This document shows positions 1 to 6,461 of a DNA stretch of 15,143 nt, one piece after another. This DNA comes from S141-55 sp964422065. GTDB lineage: Bacteria; Hydrothermota; Hydrothermia; WGAB01. Both the position numbers and the translations under genes were made by a program. The stretch is from NCBI GenBank assembly GCA_964422065.1, contig CAYQZW010000036.1, positions 1 to 15,143 on the forward strand, in the 5' to 3' direction. The notes under the pieces are model-generated. The model made no database searches. It was not told the DNA's origin and was given only the letters and a program-made list of their open reading frames with translations. The stretch's first letter is position 1, and each line of letters starts with the position of its first letter.

Positions 1-48
1 CTGCTGGTCCAGAGGGGCCAAGGCCAAGAGCGCCCAAACCCAAACCAT
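1..48 (-). CDS. Exported protein, 5' end only (16 codons visible)
   Basis: Only the first 16 codons lie in the window; the gene continues past base 1. The ATG at 48-46 is preceded by a perfect GGAGG at 60-56 with a 7-base spacer, and it lies 3 bases after the TAA of the gene upstream. The visible residues read MVWVWALLALAPLDQQ, a hydrophobic stretch that looks like the start of a signal peptide ending near APLDQQ. The neighbouring gene begins with a very similar leader (MVFWSVWGLALTLALPQQ), so this may be another exported, possibly paralogous, member of the same operon. Nothing more can be said about its function from 16 residues. Confidence 0.6.
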   Translation of the reverse strand, partial: MVWVWALLALAPLDQQ

Positions 49-51
49 GAT

Positions 52-780
52 TTAACCTCCTTGAGTTTTTACGTTGAGACGAGAGAAAGTCCCGTGAAAA
101 AGAATCACCTGTCCTTCTTCCGTGGACGGGGGAGGCAACGCCCCCCAATTCCCAATTCCCCACCGGAAGACACGGAGTGGGATGGTTTCAGGGACCAATT
201 CAATGGTGGAAAACGATGCTTGGATGTTCAACGGCTCCACAGGAAGGATGGGAGAGGGACGGCTCCCCCAACGGATCCGCGCCTTTGAAAAGGAAAGGGA
301 GAGGACCCACGCCTTCGGCGGGTGTCCACCCAACCCCTCCACTTCCAGTTTTCCCAAGGAGAGGGAGAGATTCCCGGTCCAGGCCAGGGTATCCAATGGC
401 GAAGGCCCCATCCTCATCCACAGGGCGGCCCGTGAGGCCTGGATCTGGAGATGCGTAAGGGCCACGTCTTCCAATCTTAATTCCGCCCGCCCTCCCTGGA
501 GGGTAAGGGCCAGGGTCAACGGCCATTGAGACGGGATCTTGACCGTCACGGTCCGGGTCGCAATGCCAAAGAGGGGGAGCAGGCCTCGGGAGGCTCCTCG
601 GAGGGTCAGGACCAGGGTATCTCCGGACCACGAGGAGTCATAAGGGATCCCGCTAATGCGGATCTCGGCGTCCGGGACTCCCCGAAGGTAAAATGCGTAG
701 CCTTCCAGGTTCACTTCCAATTTCACCTGCTGAGGTAAAGCCAGTGTCAGGGCCAGGCCCCACACGCTCCAGAACACCAT
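52..780 (-). CDS. Secreted beta-rich protein, possibly toastrack/DUF2154-like
   Basis: Hypothetical protein of 242 residues. I chose the ATG at 780 because it begins a clear signal peptide (MVFWSVWGLALTLALPQQ, probable cleavage near residue 16) and lies 1 base after the TAA of the preceding gene, an arrangement that suggests translational coupling. An in-frame start at 864 would add 28 polar residues inside that gene. After the leader the protein is an alternation of short hydrophobic beta-strand-like stretches. Residues about 85-128 run as two strand pairs around 'LTLQGGRAELRLEDVALTHL' followed by 'IQASRAALWMRMGPSP'. This resembles the layout of toastrack (DUF2154/DUF4097) domains of LiaF/LiaG-type envelope-stress proteins. 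That resemblance is my own pattern match and is weak. There is no catalytic motif, lipobox or later membrane segment, so a periplasmic location is likely. A family assignment remains open. Confidence 0.72.
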   Translation of the reverse strand: MVFWSVWGLALTLALPQQVKLEVNLEGYAFYLRGVPDAEIRISGIPYDSSWSGDTLVLTLRGASRGLLPLFGIATRTVTVKIPSQWPLTLALTLQGGRAELRLEDVALTHLQIQASRAALWMRMGPSPLDTLAWTGNLSLSLGKLEVEGLGGHPPKAWVLSLSFSKARIRWGSRPSPILPVEPLNIQASFSTIELVPETIPLRVFRWGIGNWGALPPPSTEEGQVILFHGTFSRLNVKTQGG

Positions 781-781
781 C

Positions 782-2485
782 TTAGAACCGCTCCTTGAAC
801 CGCAGGTAGATGACAGGGCTCCCGTCCTCCGCAAGTTTCCTGGCGATGCGGAGGGAAAGCCCATTGATGGCCAACCCTACCCCGGCATCGGCATACAGTC
901 GTAGACCGGGAACCCGAAGAACGTCCCAGAAGAGGATCGCACTCCACAGGCCTCCAGGGAACAGGTAATCCGAATTCCAAAGGAGGAAGTGGTCCGTGGA
1001 GATGGACCGGTCTGGGAAGGCGGGGAGGGTCCCCACGCCCCCCAATGCGAATGCAAACGGTGCGGGGGCATTGGTCCGTCCCCAAACCACACGAGATCGA
1101 AGATTCCCCAATTCCGTATCGTATTGGAGGCGCAGGTAGGCCATGGCATAGCGCACGTTTAAGGTGTCTTGACTGAGATACGCCCGAAACCCACCTTCAA
1201 GGGCGGGAAAATGCCAGGCTCCCAGGATCTCAACACCCTGTGTCTGGGCGATCTCCACGGAGGGGTTTTCGCGGAAGGGGTCGTTGTTGTGGAAGACTGA
1301 AAATCGTTGGGTCACGGGCAAGGACCGGAAGGTATACGAACGGTAGCCAACCTGGAACTGGAGGGTCCGTTTCAAGCCAAACCGGGCCCCTACCCCGTAG
1401 CCGTCCATCAGGAAGTAGTCATAAAAGTCACGTTTGAAGAAAAAGGCGGCCAGGGTATTTTCATCATCGGGTACGCGCCAGTAGTCATGTGTGGAGGTCT
1501 CCGAGTTCCAATACTCTGCGAGGAAACTGGCCCAGATTCCTTCTTTTTTATCGGGTCCAAGGAACCCGCCCAATTCAAATGCGCCACTCATACCCATCCG
1601 ATGCCAGGGGGATCGCACGCCCTCCAGTTGCCGGCCAAACGACCAGGAAACCATGAGATCCGCGCGAGTAAAGACGCCCCGTTCGTCCTGGCTCTGAGAC
1701 ATATCAAAATGGAAAGCATGGGTGATAAGTTTGAACCCATCCACGCGATTGTAATCCAGCGCAAAGCCGGGGATTTTACCGACATCGCCCCAAGGGGATT
1801 CCACGGGGTGCGGCTGAAAGAGATAGAGGTTGGGGTCTTGTTGTCGTTTTGTAGCCCCCTCTTGCTCCTGTTTCCATTTCCACGAGGAAGAGGTGATCAC
1901 CAAAGTTCGGGATCCGACAATCAAAACAGTATCTCCTTCGGGTTCAATCTTTTCATCATCCCACGAAACAGAAAGGTCGCCTGAAAACGTCGTCAGGGTA
2001 TCCGTGACGTGAGCCGCAAGGGATTTTTCCGGGATATGAACACACAGAGCACCACTGTAGGTCCGCAGACGGACCGGGAAAGGGGGCAACTCGATCTCAA
2101 TGTCCCCGGAAATCGTTTGAACACGAAGCGTTCCTTCCCCATCTCCACGACTCCCAAAGATCTCGACGTCTCCACTGACGGTTTCGATCTGAATCCGGGA
2201 AGGGAAAACGCTGTCGAACTTGAGATCTCCACTCACCGTTTTGGCATAAAGGTCAGGAGGGAAGGGAGGCTGGTTTCGGAGGTTCTCCACCTCGATATTT
2301 CCGGAAACCGTCTCCAGACGTAATGCTTCTTCCCCTCCGACAGTCACCACCAGATCTTTGCTGAAAACTGACTTAGAGACAACGTTTTGTGGAACTAATG
2401 AGTCCGGGACAATGCGAACCGTCAAATCTCCGCTGGTGGTGCTAAACTTCAATGTTCCAACGACCAAAAAGACCCAGGTCCACAT
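782..2485 (-). CDS. DUF4097-like repeat domain fused to a predicted outer-membrane beta-barrel
   Basis: Protein of 567 residues in two parts. Residues 1-12 are a short hydrophobic leader (MWTWVFLVVGTL). Residues about 13-200 carry seven repeats of the form [ETQ]-T-x-SG-[DN]-[IVL]-x-[IVF], with SG pairs at 18, 61, 85, 104, 126, 144 and 168. This is the hallmark of DUF4097 'putative adhesin' beta-helix/toastrack domains. After a charged linker (about 200-220) comes a 'DYNRVDGF' motif at 244-251, like the YNRVEGL motif of BamA-like/DUF5686-type barrels. It is followed by about 310 residues of aromatic-rich alternating strands ending in phenylalanine (YLRFKERF), as outer-membrane barrels usually do. 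The leader is short for a signal peptide, which is odd. The start is well supported: TAGGAGGTGAGATCATG places the GGAGG over the stop codon of the permease gene. It probably acts as a surface or outer-membrane partner of the ABC transporter. The exact role is unknown. Confidence 0.82.
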   Translation of the reverse strand: MWTWVFLVVGTLKFSTTSGDLTVRIVPDSLVPQNVVSKSVFSKDLVVTVGGEEALRLETVSGNIEVENLRNQPPFPPDLYAKTVSGDLKFDSVFPSRIQIETVSGDVEIFGSRGDGEGTLRVQTISGDIEIELPPFPVRLRTYSGALCVHIPEKSLAAHVTDTLTTFSGDLSVSWDDEKIEPEGDTVLIVGSRTLVITSSSWKWKQEQEGATKRQQDPNLYLFQPHPVESPWGDVGKIPGFALDYNRVDGFKLITHAFHFDMSQSQDERGVFTRADLMVSWSFGRQLEGVRSPWHRMGMSGAFELGGFLGPDKKEGIWASFLAEYWNSETSTHDYWRVPDDENTLAAFFFKRDFYDYFLMDGYGVGARFGLKRTLQFQVGYRSYTFRSLPVTQRFSVFHNNDPFRENPSVEIAQTQGVEILGAWHFPALEGGFRAYLSQDTLNVRYAMAYLRLQYDTELGNLRSRVVWGRTNAPAPFAFALGGVGTLPAFPDRSISTDHFLLWNSDYLFPGGLWSAILFWDVLRVPGLRLYADAGVGLAINGLSLRIARKLAEDGSPVIYLRFKERF

Positions 2486-2496
2486 GATCTCACCTC

Positions 2497-3216
2497 CTAA
2501 ACTTCCACTTTGGTTTCAAAAAGGAGCATTGCGATGCCAAGCAGGACCACCCCCACAAGGACCGCAAAAATGGGGTCTCCTAATCTCACGGTTTCAGTAA
2601 ACACACGCCCCTCTACGGAAATGGTTATGGTGTAGTGGGCTACCCGATTGAAAGCATCAACAAAGGGGCCGCCAATTTTAGAGAAGAGCACCAAGACGAC
2701 CAGAAACACCCCAGTCCCAAGTAGCCCCCGGTATCGGTGGACACTAAACTTCGCAGCCTCCATGACGGTCACCAGCGCACAGAAGAAGAACGTGAAGGTG
2801 AAGTAGATCACCGCGGCGATAAACCAGAAATCTTGGGGGGCGATGCGGATGTGGTCGGAGAAGAACCTGAGGTATACGGCGTATCCGCCCAGGGTAGACA
2901 GAAAGAAGAGCACAAGGGCATACCCCAGCAGCGCAAGGAGTTTCACGACCGGGATCCAGAGGTTACGGACGGGTAGGGCCAACAGGAGATACACGGTATC
3001 GCTTTTCCACTCACTGGTCACAGCATGGGCCAAGATGAACGGGAGGACGAAGAGGGTTCCGACATAGGGGGCAAGAACCCAAAGGGTTTTGGCCGAGTTC
3101 GCGGATCCTGTGAGGAGCAAATAGCCGTCCAAAAGGAGCGTTGCCAGGACCAGAAAAAGGAGAATCATGCGATGCTCTTTGAGTTCCTTCTTCAACAGTG
3201 TGGCTACGAGATTCAT
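2497..3216 (-). CDS. ABC-2 type transporter permease
   Basis: Membrane protein of 239 residues with about six predicted transmembrane segments (roughly 17-36, 44-66, 87-117, 130-152, 163-180, 214-233). The cytoplasmic segment after the second helix reads SEWKSDTVYLLLALPVRN, the typical coupling-region pattern of ABC-2 permeases. An extracytoplasmic beta-like loop (about 190-212) separates helices 5 and 6. The start overlaps the stop of the ATPase gene as ATGA, with GGAGG 7 bases upstream. The two proteins should form one transporter in the inner membrane, homodimeric for each subunit. Substrate is unknown. The gene order after a YtrA-type regulator resembles the ytrABC transporters of Firmicutes, which respond to cell-wall antibiotics. 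Export of a lipid, antibiotic or envelope component is plausible but unproven. Confidence 0.88.
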   Translation of the reverse strand: MNLVATLLKKELKEHRMILLFLVLATLLLDGYLLLTGSANSAKTLWVLAPYVGTLFVLPFILAHAVTSEWKSDTVYLLLALPVRNLWIPVVKLLALLGYALVLFFLSTLGGYAVYLRFFSDHIRIAPQDFWFIAAVIYFTFTFFFCALVTVMEAAKFSVHRYRGLLGTGVFLVVLVLFSKIGGPFVDAFNRVAHYTITISVEGRVFTETVRLGDPIFAVLVGVVLLGIAMLLFETKVEV

Positions 3217-3905
3217 GTCGCAACCTCCTCAAAGATCTCGCTCAGGGACTTTCCTCGTTCCGCTCTTAAGGCATCGGCATTACCGGAGAGAACCACCCTT
3301 CCATCTTTGAGATAGATCACGTCTTCAATGAACTCTTCCACCTCGGAAACCAGGTGGGTGGAGATCAGGATGGTCTGCTCGCCATAGCGGAACTCCGAAA
3401 AGAGGGCGTGAAGGATCCGTTTTCGGGAGGGAGGATCAATGCCTCCCAGGGGCTCATCCATCAGGACCACCTGGCTGGGCCAGGAGAATGCCACCACAAC
3501 TTTCAACCGTCCCTTCTGGCCTTTGGAAAGTTCCCCAATTTTCTTATTGGCTGGCAATTGCATAAACTCGAGCAGTTCCATGGCCTTTTGCAGATTCCAT
3601 CCGGGATAGAAGGGGGCGAGGAACTCCAGCAGTTCTCGTATGCTCATCCACGGGTAATAGGGGTGAATCTCAGGCAAATAGGCCATACGAGATTGGGTCT
3701 CAGGCCCCAGGGGCTGCCCCAGGATCCGCACGGTTCCCCGTGTGGGTCGTGTGATGCCGGCCAAGATCCGGAACAAGGTACTCTTCCCGCTCCCGTTCTC
3801 GCCCAAGATTCCCAAGACCCGGCCCTTTTGGGCGGTCAGTGTGACGTCCTGGAGCGCCCAGGTGCCGGGATATCGTTTCCAGAGGTGTTCCACCTCAATG
3901 ATCAT
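3213..3905 (-). CDS. ABC transporter ATP-binding protein
   Basis: ATPase of 230 residues with a complete nucleotide-binding domain. It has Walker A GENGSGKST (35-43), signature LSKGQ (126-130), Walker B VVLMDEP (146-152), D-loop GGID and switch histidine H184 (ISTHL). The Q-loop reads AYLPE with no glutamine, a substitution common in YtrB/EcsA/CcmA-like ATPases that pair with ABC-2 permeases. I chose the ATG at 3905, which overlaps the regulator's TGA as ATGA and has GGAGG at 3917-3913 with a 7-base spacer. A TTG at 3911 lies too close to that site. The protein energises the permease encoded immediately downstream, and both are presumably controlled by the upstream GntR repressor. Confidence 0.95.
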   Translation of the reverse strand: MIIEVEHLWKRYPGTWALQDVTLTAQKGRVLGILGENGSGKSTLFRILAGITRPTRGTVRILGQPLGPETQSRMAYLPEIHPYYPWMSIRELLEFLAPFYPGWNLQKAMELLEFMQLPANKKIGELSKGQKGRLKVVVAFSWPSQVVLMDEPLGGIDPPSRKRILHALFSEFRYGEQTILISTHLVSEVEEFIEDVIYLKDGRVVLSGNADALRAERGKSLSEIFEEVAT

Positions 3906-4270
3906 GACCAATCCTCCTCGATTTTTCGTAGCAATTCCTCTTTTTGGGTCTGAGTCAGCCCAAGGGATTCAATCTCCTTTAAAAATCGTTGGCGTGCTGC
4001 CTCGGCAAGCCGCTCCCTTTCCTGTTCAATCCGTTGCGGATCCTGTGTGATGTACGTCCCCTGCCCACGTCGGGTAAATACAAACCCTTCCCGTTCCAAC
4101 TCCAGGTAGGCGCGTGCCACGGTATTCGGGTTTACGCCCATCTCTTTGGCCAGGTCTCGGACAGAGGGGATCTGGCCGCCCGGTGGGATCTCGCCCCGGA
4201 CCGCACGCTTCTTGATCTCCTCCATGATCTGGAGGTAGATCGGTCGTGTTGGATCAAAGACAAAACCCAT
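3902..4270 (-). CDS. GntR-family transcriptional regulator, YtrA subfamily
   Basis: DNA-binding regulator of 122 residues. Residues 11-75 form the GntR winged helix with the usual landmarks: PIYLQIMEEIK, G-x-I-PPGGQIPSVRDLA, the recognition helix VNPNTVARAYLELEREG and the wing RRGQGTYI. The remainder (about 76-122) is a short helical tail rich in Glu, Arg and Lys. The small size and lack of a ligand-binding domain define the YtrA subfamily, whose members usually repress their own ABC-transporter operon. The ATG at 4270 is preceded by a GGAAGAG ribosome binding site. This is the first gene of its operon, and a palindromic site sits over its promoter, which fits autorepression. The effector is unknown. 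Confidence 0.93.
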   Translation of the reverse strand: MGFVFDPTRPIYLQIMEEIKKRAVRGEIPPGGQIPSVRDLAKEMGVNPNTVARAYLELEREGFVFTRRGQGTYITQDPQRIEQERERLAEAARQRFLKEIESLGLTQTQKEELLRKIEEDWS

Positions 4271-4327
4271 GATCTCTTCCTGTGTTGATGGTCAAGTTCC
4301 TCTTCCGCATCGTGTCCTCCGATTAAC

Positions 4328-4347
4328 TGTACTATTTACATAGTACA
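4328..4347. promoter_or_regulatory. Palindromic operator, probable YtrA-type repressor site
   Basis: Perfect inverted repeat with 8-base arms TGTACTAT and ATAGTACA separated by a 4-base spacer TTAC. It covers the -10 box (4345-4340) of the minus-strand promoter and reaches the expected transcription start near 4333, so a bound protein would block RNA polymerase. Dyad sites with GT...AC ends over the promoter are usual for YtrA-type GntR repressors, and the gene directly downstream encodes one. Binding is inferred. Confidence 0.75.
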
Positions 4348-4368
4348 CTAAAACACCACTCCTGTCAA
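4340..4368 (-). promoter_or_regulatory. Promoter of the GntR-ABC-barrel operon
   Basis: On the minus strand a consensus TTGACA (-35) at 4368-4363 is followed after exactly 17 bases by TACTAT (-10) at 4345-4340, which matches TATAAT at 4 of 6 positions. Transcription would begin near 4333 and give a leader of about 60 bases before the regulator's ATG. The weak -10 and strong -35 together with the overlapping palindrome suggest a repressible sigma-70-type promoter. Confidence 0.7.
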
Positions 4369-4406
4369 CCCCCTGGTGAATATCCAGCCAGGGAGGGCAG
4401 GATTTG

Positions 4407-4426
4407 CTTGATTTTTCTTGATTTTC
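4407..4426 (+). repeat. Tandem 10-base direct repeat at the plus-strand -35 region
   Basis: Two adjacent copies, CTTGATTTTT and CTTGATTTTC, differ in the last base only. The second contains the proposed -35 box. This may be an activator site or simply a T-rich promoter-proximal stretch; I cannot tell which. Confidence 0.35.
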
Positions 4427-4445
4427 AGATGGTGTGAGTTATAAT
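4418..4445 (+). promoter_or_regulatory. Promoter of the 2-oxoacid oxidoreductase operon
   Basis: TTGATT (-35, 4 of 6 to consensus) at 4418-4423, a 16-base spacer, and a perfect TATAAT (-10) at 4440-4445. The expected start near 4452 leaves a leader of about 24 bases before the TTG start codon, with room for the ribosome binding site and little else. It is divergent from the regulator promoter about 50 bases away, so the two operons share one intergenic region. Confidence 0.68.
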
Positions 4446-4460
4446 TACGGAAACCCAATA

Positions 4461-4469
4461 AGGAGGTGA
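4461..4469 (+). promoter_or_regulatory. Ribosome binding site deciding a TTG start
   Basis: AGGAGGTGA closely matches the anti-16S tail. The GGAGG core is 9 bases ahead of the TTG at 4476. No ATG is available nearby in frame, so the strong site supports TTG initiation. Confidence 0.75.
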
Positions 4470-4475
4470 GCAACC

Positions 4476-6461
4476 TTGGCAGAGCAAGAAAAAAGCATTC
4501 CATATCCAGGGATTCGGACGACTGCAGACGGCTCAGGGGCTGTGGTGTGGGTTGAAACCCACATCTCGGAAGCGGCTTGCGCCTATCCGATCACGTCTTC
4601 CACTCCCATGGGTGTCGGATTCCAGATTGAGGTCTCCAAAGGGAAAAAGAACCTCTGGGGCACACCCCTTCGGTTCATAGAGGCTGAATCCGAGCACAGT
4701 TCCGCGTCGGCTGCAGAAGGGTTTGCGGCGGCCGGCGGGCGAGTGGTGAACTTTACGTCTGGACAGGGGCTCATCCTGATGAAAGAGGTCCTCTATGCGA
4801 TCTCCGGGAAACGGCTCCCCGTGGTCTTCCATATCGGTGCCCGTGCACTCACCAGCCAGGCCCTCAACGTCCATGCCGGCCATGACGATGTCTTTGGAGT
4901 GGAAGACATTGGCTGGGGCATCGTCTTCGCCAAAAACGCCCAAGAGGCCGCAGACCTCGCCTTGATCGCTCGACGCACCGCAGAAGACGCCCAAACCCCC
5001 TTCCTCGTCGTTCAAGATGGCTTTTTGACCACGCACACCATTGAAACCCTCCGACTCCCGGAACCGGAGTTGATGAAAGAATTTGTCGGTGATCCCCGCG
5101 AAAAACTCAACAACTTCATGAACCCCGAACAACCCCTGATGATCGGCGTGGTCCAAAACCAGGACAGTTACATGAAGGGAAAGATTGCCCAGCGATACTT
5201 CTATGACAACGTGAAGCCCTTCCTCTTGCGTGCGATGGAAGAATATACGCAACTCACGGGTCGCCCGTACTCATTCGTCGAGACCTACCGGATGGACGAC
5301 GCAGAATATGCGATCGTGGCTCTGGGGACCATGGCCGAAACTGCGATGGCCACAGTGGATTATTTGCGGGAGACGAAGGGCTGGAAAGTCGGTGTGGTCA
5401 ACCCCCGAGTATACCGCCCCTTCCCAGGTCCGGAAATCGTGCAGGCCCTAAAGCACGTGAAGGCCTTTGCAGTCGTAGAACGTCTGGATGTGCCCCTGGC
5501 CCAATCGAACCCTCTGGCACGGGAGATCAAAGCGGCGTTCGCCGATGCCTGGGCCGGCGCCGAAGGATATCCTGAGGCGTACCCGAAAATTGATCGGATC
5601 CCGAAAGTCTACTACGGCTCCGCGGGGTTAGGGGGTCGGGACGTCCGACCGGGCGACTTCATCGCCGTCTTTGAACACATGATGTCCGAGCATCCCCAAC
5701 GCTACTTCGCACTTAACATCAAGCACCCGCTTGCCCTGGAACGGAAAGAAGATCCCGACTGCCTGCCTCCCGGCGCCTTCACCATGCGTGGACATTCGGT
5801 CGGCGGCATGGGATCTGTCACCACCAACAAGGTCATCGCGACCATCGTGGGTGACCTCTTCGGCCTCTATGTCCAAGCCTATCCCCAATACGGTGCGGAA
5901 AAGAAAGGATTGCCCACCACGTATTACCTCATCGCGGCCCACGAACCCATCCGGACCCACAACATGCTGGCAGAGATTGACTTCGTCCCCATCAACAACG
6001 TCAACGCCTTCAACCTGGGGAACCCGCTCAAAGGGCTCAAGCCCGGGGGCATGATCTTCATCAACACAGCAGAGACAGACCCCCAGGAGATTTGGAAAAG
6101 CATTCCGTGGCCGTTCCGGAAGACCATCCGGGAGAAGAACATTCGGGTTCTGGCCCTGGACACTGCAAAGATTGCCAAAGAGACCGCCCCCACGCCGGAC
6201 TTAGAGGTCCGGATGCAAGGGATTGTATTGTTGGGCGTGTTCTTGAGGTATGTCCCCTTTGTTCGGGAACGCAACCTAAGCCAGGAGGAGATCCTGGCGG
6301 CCGTGGAACGGTCGGTCCGCCGTTTCTTCGGGAAGCGTGGCGAGGCCGTTGTCCAGGCCAACATGGAAGCCATCCGGCGTGGGTACATGGAAGTCTTTGA
6401 GATCCCTCGGTCTGTCATGGAAGAGGCCGAGGAGACCGTCGCACCAGGAGGTCGATCTTGA
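4476..6461 (+). CDS. porA: Pyruvate:ferredoxin oxidoreductase-like, alpha-gamma half (domains I-III)
   Basis: Polypeptide of 661 residues matching the N-terminal half of homodimeric PFOR. Domain I spans about 10-240. It holds YPIT (T40), ESEHS (E73) and GAR (R123), which align with the Desulfovibrio africanus PFOR active-site residues Thr31, Glu64 and Arg114. These bind substrate and position the thiamine cofactor. Domain II spans about 265-390 (ALGTMAETAMATVDYL, PFPGPEIV). Domain III, the gamma or CoA-handling domain, spans about 405-640 with glycine-rich RGHSVGGMGS near 437-446. The enzyme would oxidise pyruvate or a related 2-oxoacid to acyl-CoA and CO2 and reduce ferredoxin in the cytoplasm. 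The Fe-S and thiamine-diphosphate domains are encoded separately two genes downstream. Start is TTG with a strong ribosome binding site. It is first in a three-gene operon, and its TGA overlaps the next start as TTGA. Pyruvate is the best guess for substrate but is not proven. The gene symbol is by function only, because the domain make-up differs from porA in four-subunit enzymes. Confidence 0.9.
   Translation: MAEQEKSIPYPGIRTTADGSGAVVWVETHISEAACAYPITSSTPMGVGFQIEVSKGKKNLWGTPLRFIEAESEHSSASAAEGFAAAGGRVVNFTSGQGLILMKEVLYAISGKRLPVVFHIGARALTSQALNVHAGHDDVFGVEDIGWGIVFAKNAQEAADLALIARRTAEDAQTPFLVVQDGFLTTHTIETLRLPEPELMKEFVGDPREKLNNFMNPEQPLMIGVVQNQDSYMKGKIAQRYFYDNVKPFLLRAMEEYTQLTGRPYSFVETYRMDDAEYAIVALGTMAETAMATVDYLRETKGWKVGVVNPRVYRPFPGPEIVQALKHVKAFAVVERLDVPLAQSNPLAREIKAAFADAWAGAEGYPEAYPKIDRIPKVYYGSAGLGGRDVRPGDFIAVFEHMMSEHPQRYFALNIKHPLALERKEDPDCLPPGAFTMRGHSVGGMGSVTTNKVIATIVGDLFGLYVQAYPQYGAEKKGLPTTYYLIAAHEPIRTHNMLAEIDFVPINNVNAFNLGNPLKGLKPGGMIFINTAETDPQEIWKSIPWPFRKTIREKNIRVLALDTAKIAKETAPTPDLEVRMQGIVLLGVFLRYVPFVRERNLSQEEILAAVERSVRRFFGKRGEAVVQANMEAIRRGYMEVFEIPRSVMEEAEETVAPGGRS
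6446..6451 (+). promoter_or_regulatory. Ribosome binding site for the coupled CBS gene
   Basis: AGGAGG lies inside the last codons of the preceding gene, 6 bases ahead of the TTG at 6458. It makes the unusual TTG start credible even though it overlaps the upstream stop codon. Confidence 0.7.

Noticed and set aside
781..864. Upstream in-frame start extending the 242-residue secreted protein by 28 residues
   Set aside because: The extension would lie within the C-terminal codons of the barrel gene and place polar residues ahead of a clear signal peptide. The ATG at 780 sits 1 base after the upstream stop and is the better start.
1307..1984. 225-codon open frame on the plus strand
   Set aside because: It is antisense to the DUF4097-barrel gene, lacks a recognisable domain, and reads as a shadow of that gene's strand-alternating codons.
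3906..3911. TTG start for the ABC ATPase at 3911
   Set aside because: It is only 1-2 bases from the GGAGG, while the ATG at 3905 has a normal 7-base spacer and an ATGA overlap.
4371..4393. Inverted repeat CCCTGG...CCAGGG as a possible second operator or terminator
   Set aside because: The arms are only 6 bases with an 11-base loop, no T tract follows, and no regulator is tied to it. It is too weak to list as a feature.
4533..5252. 239-codon open frame on the minus strand
   Set aside because: It is antisense to domain I of the oxidoreductase, has no leader or domain signature, and is explained by codon bias of the real gene.
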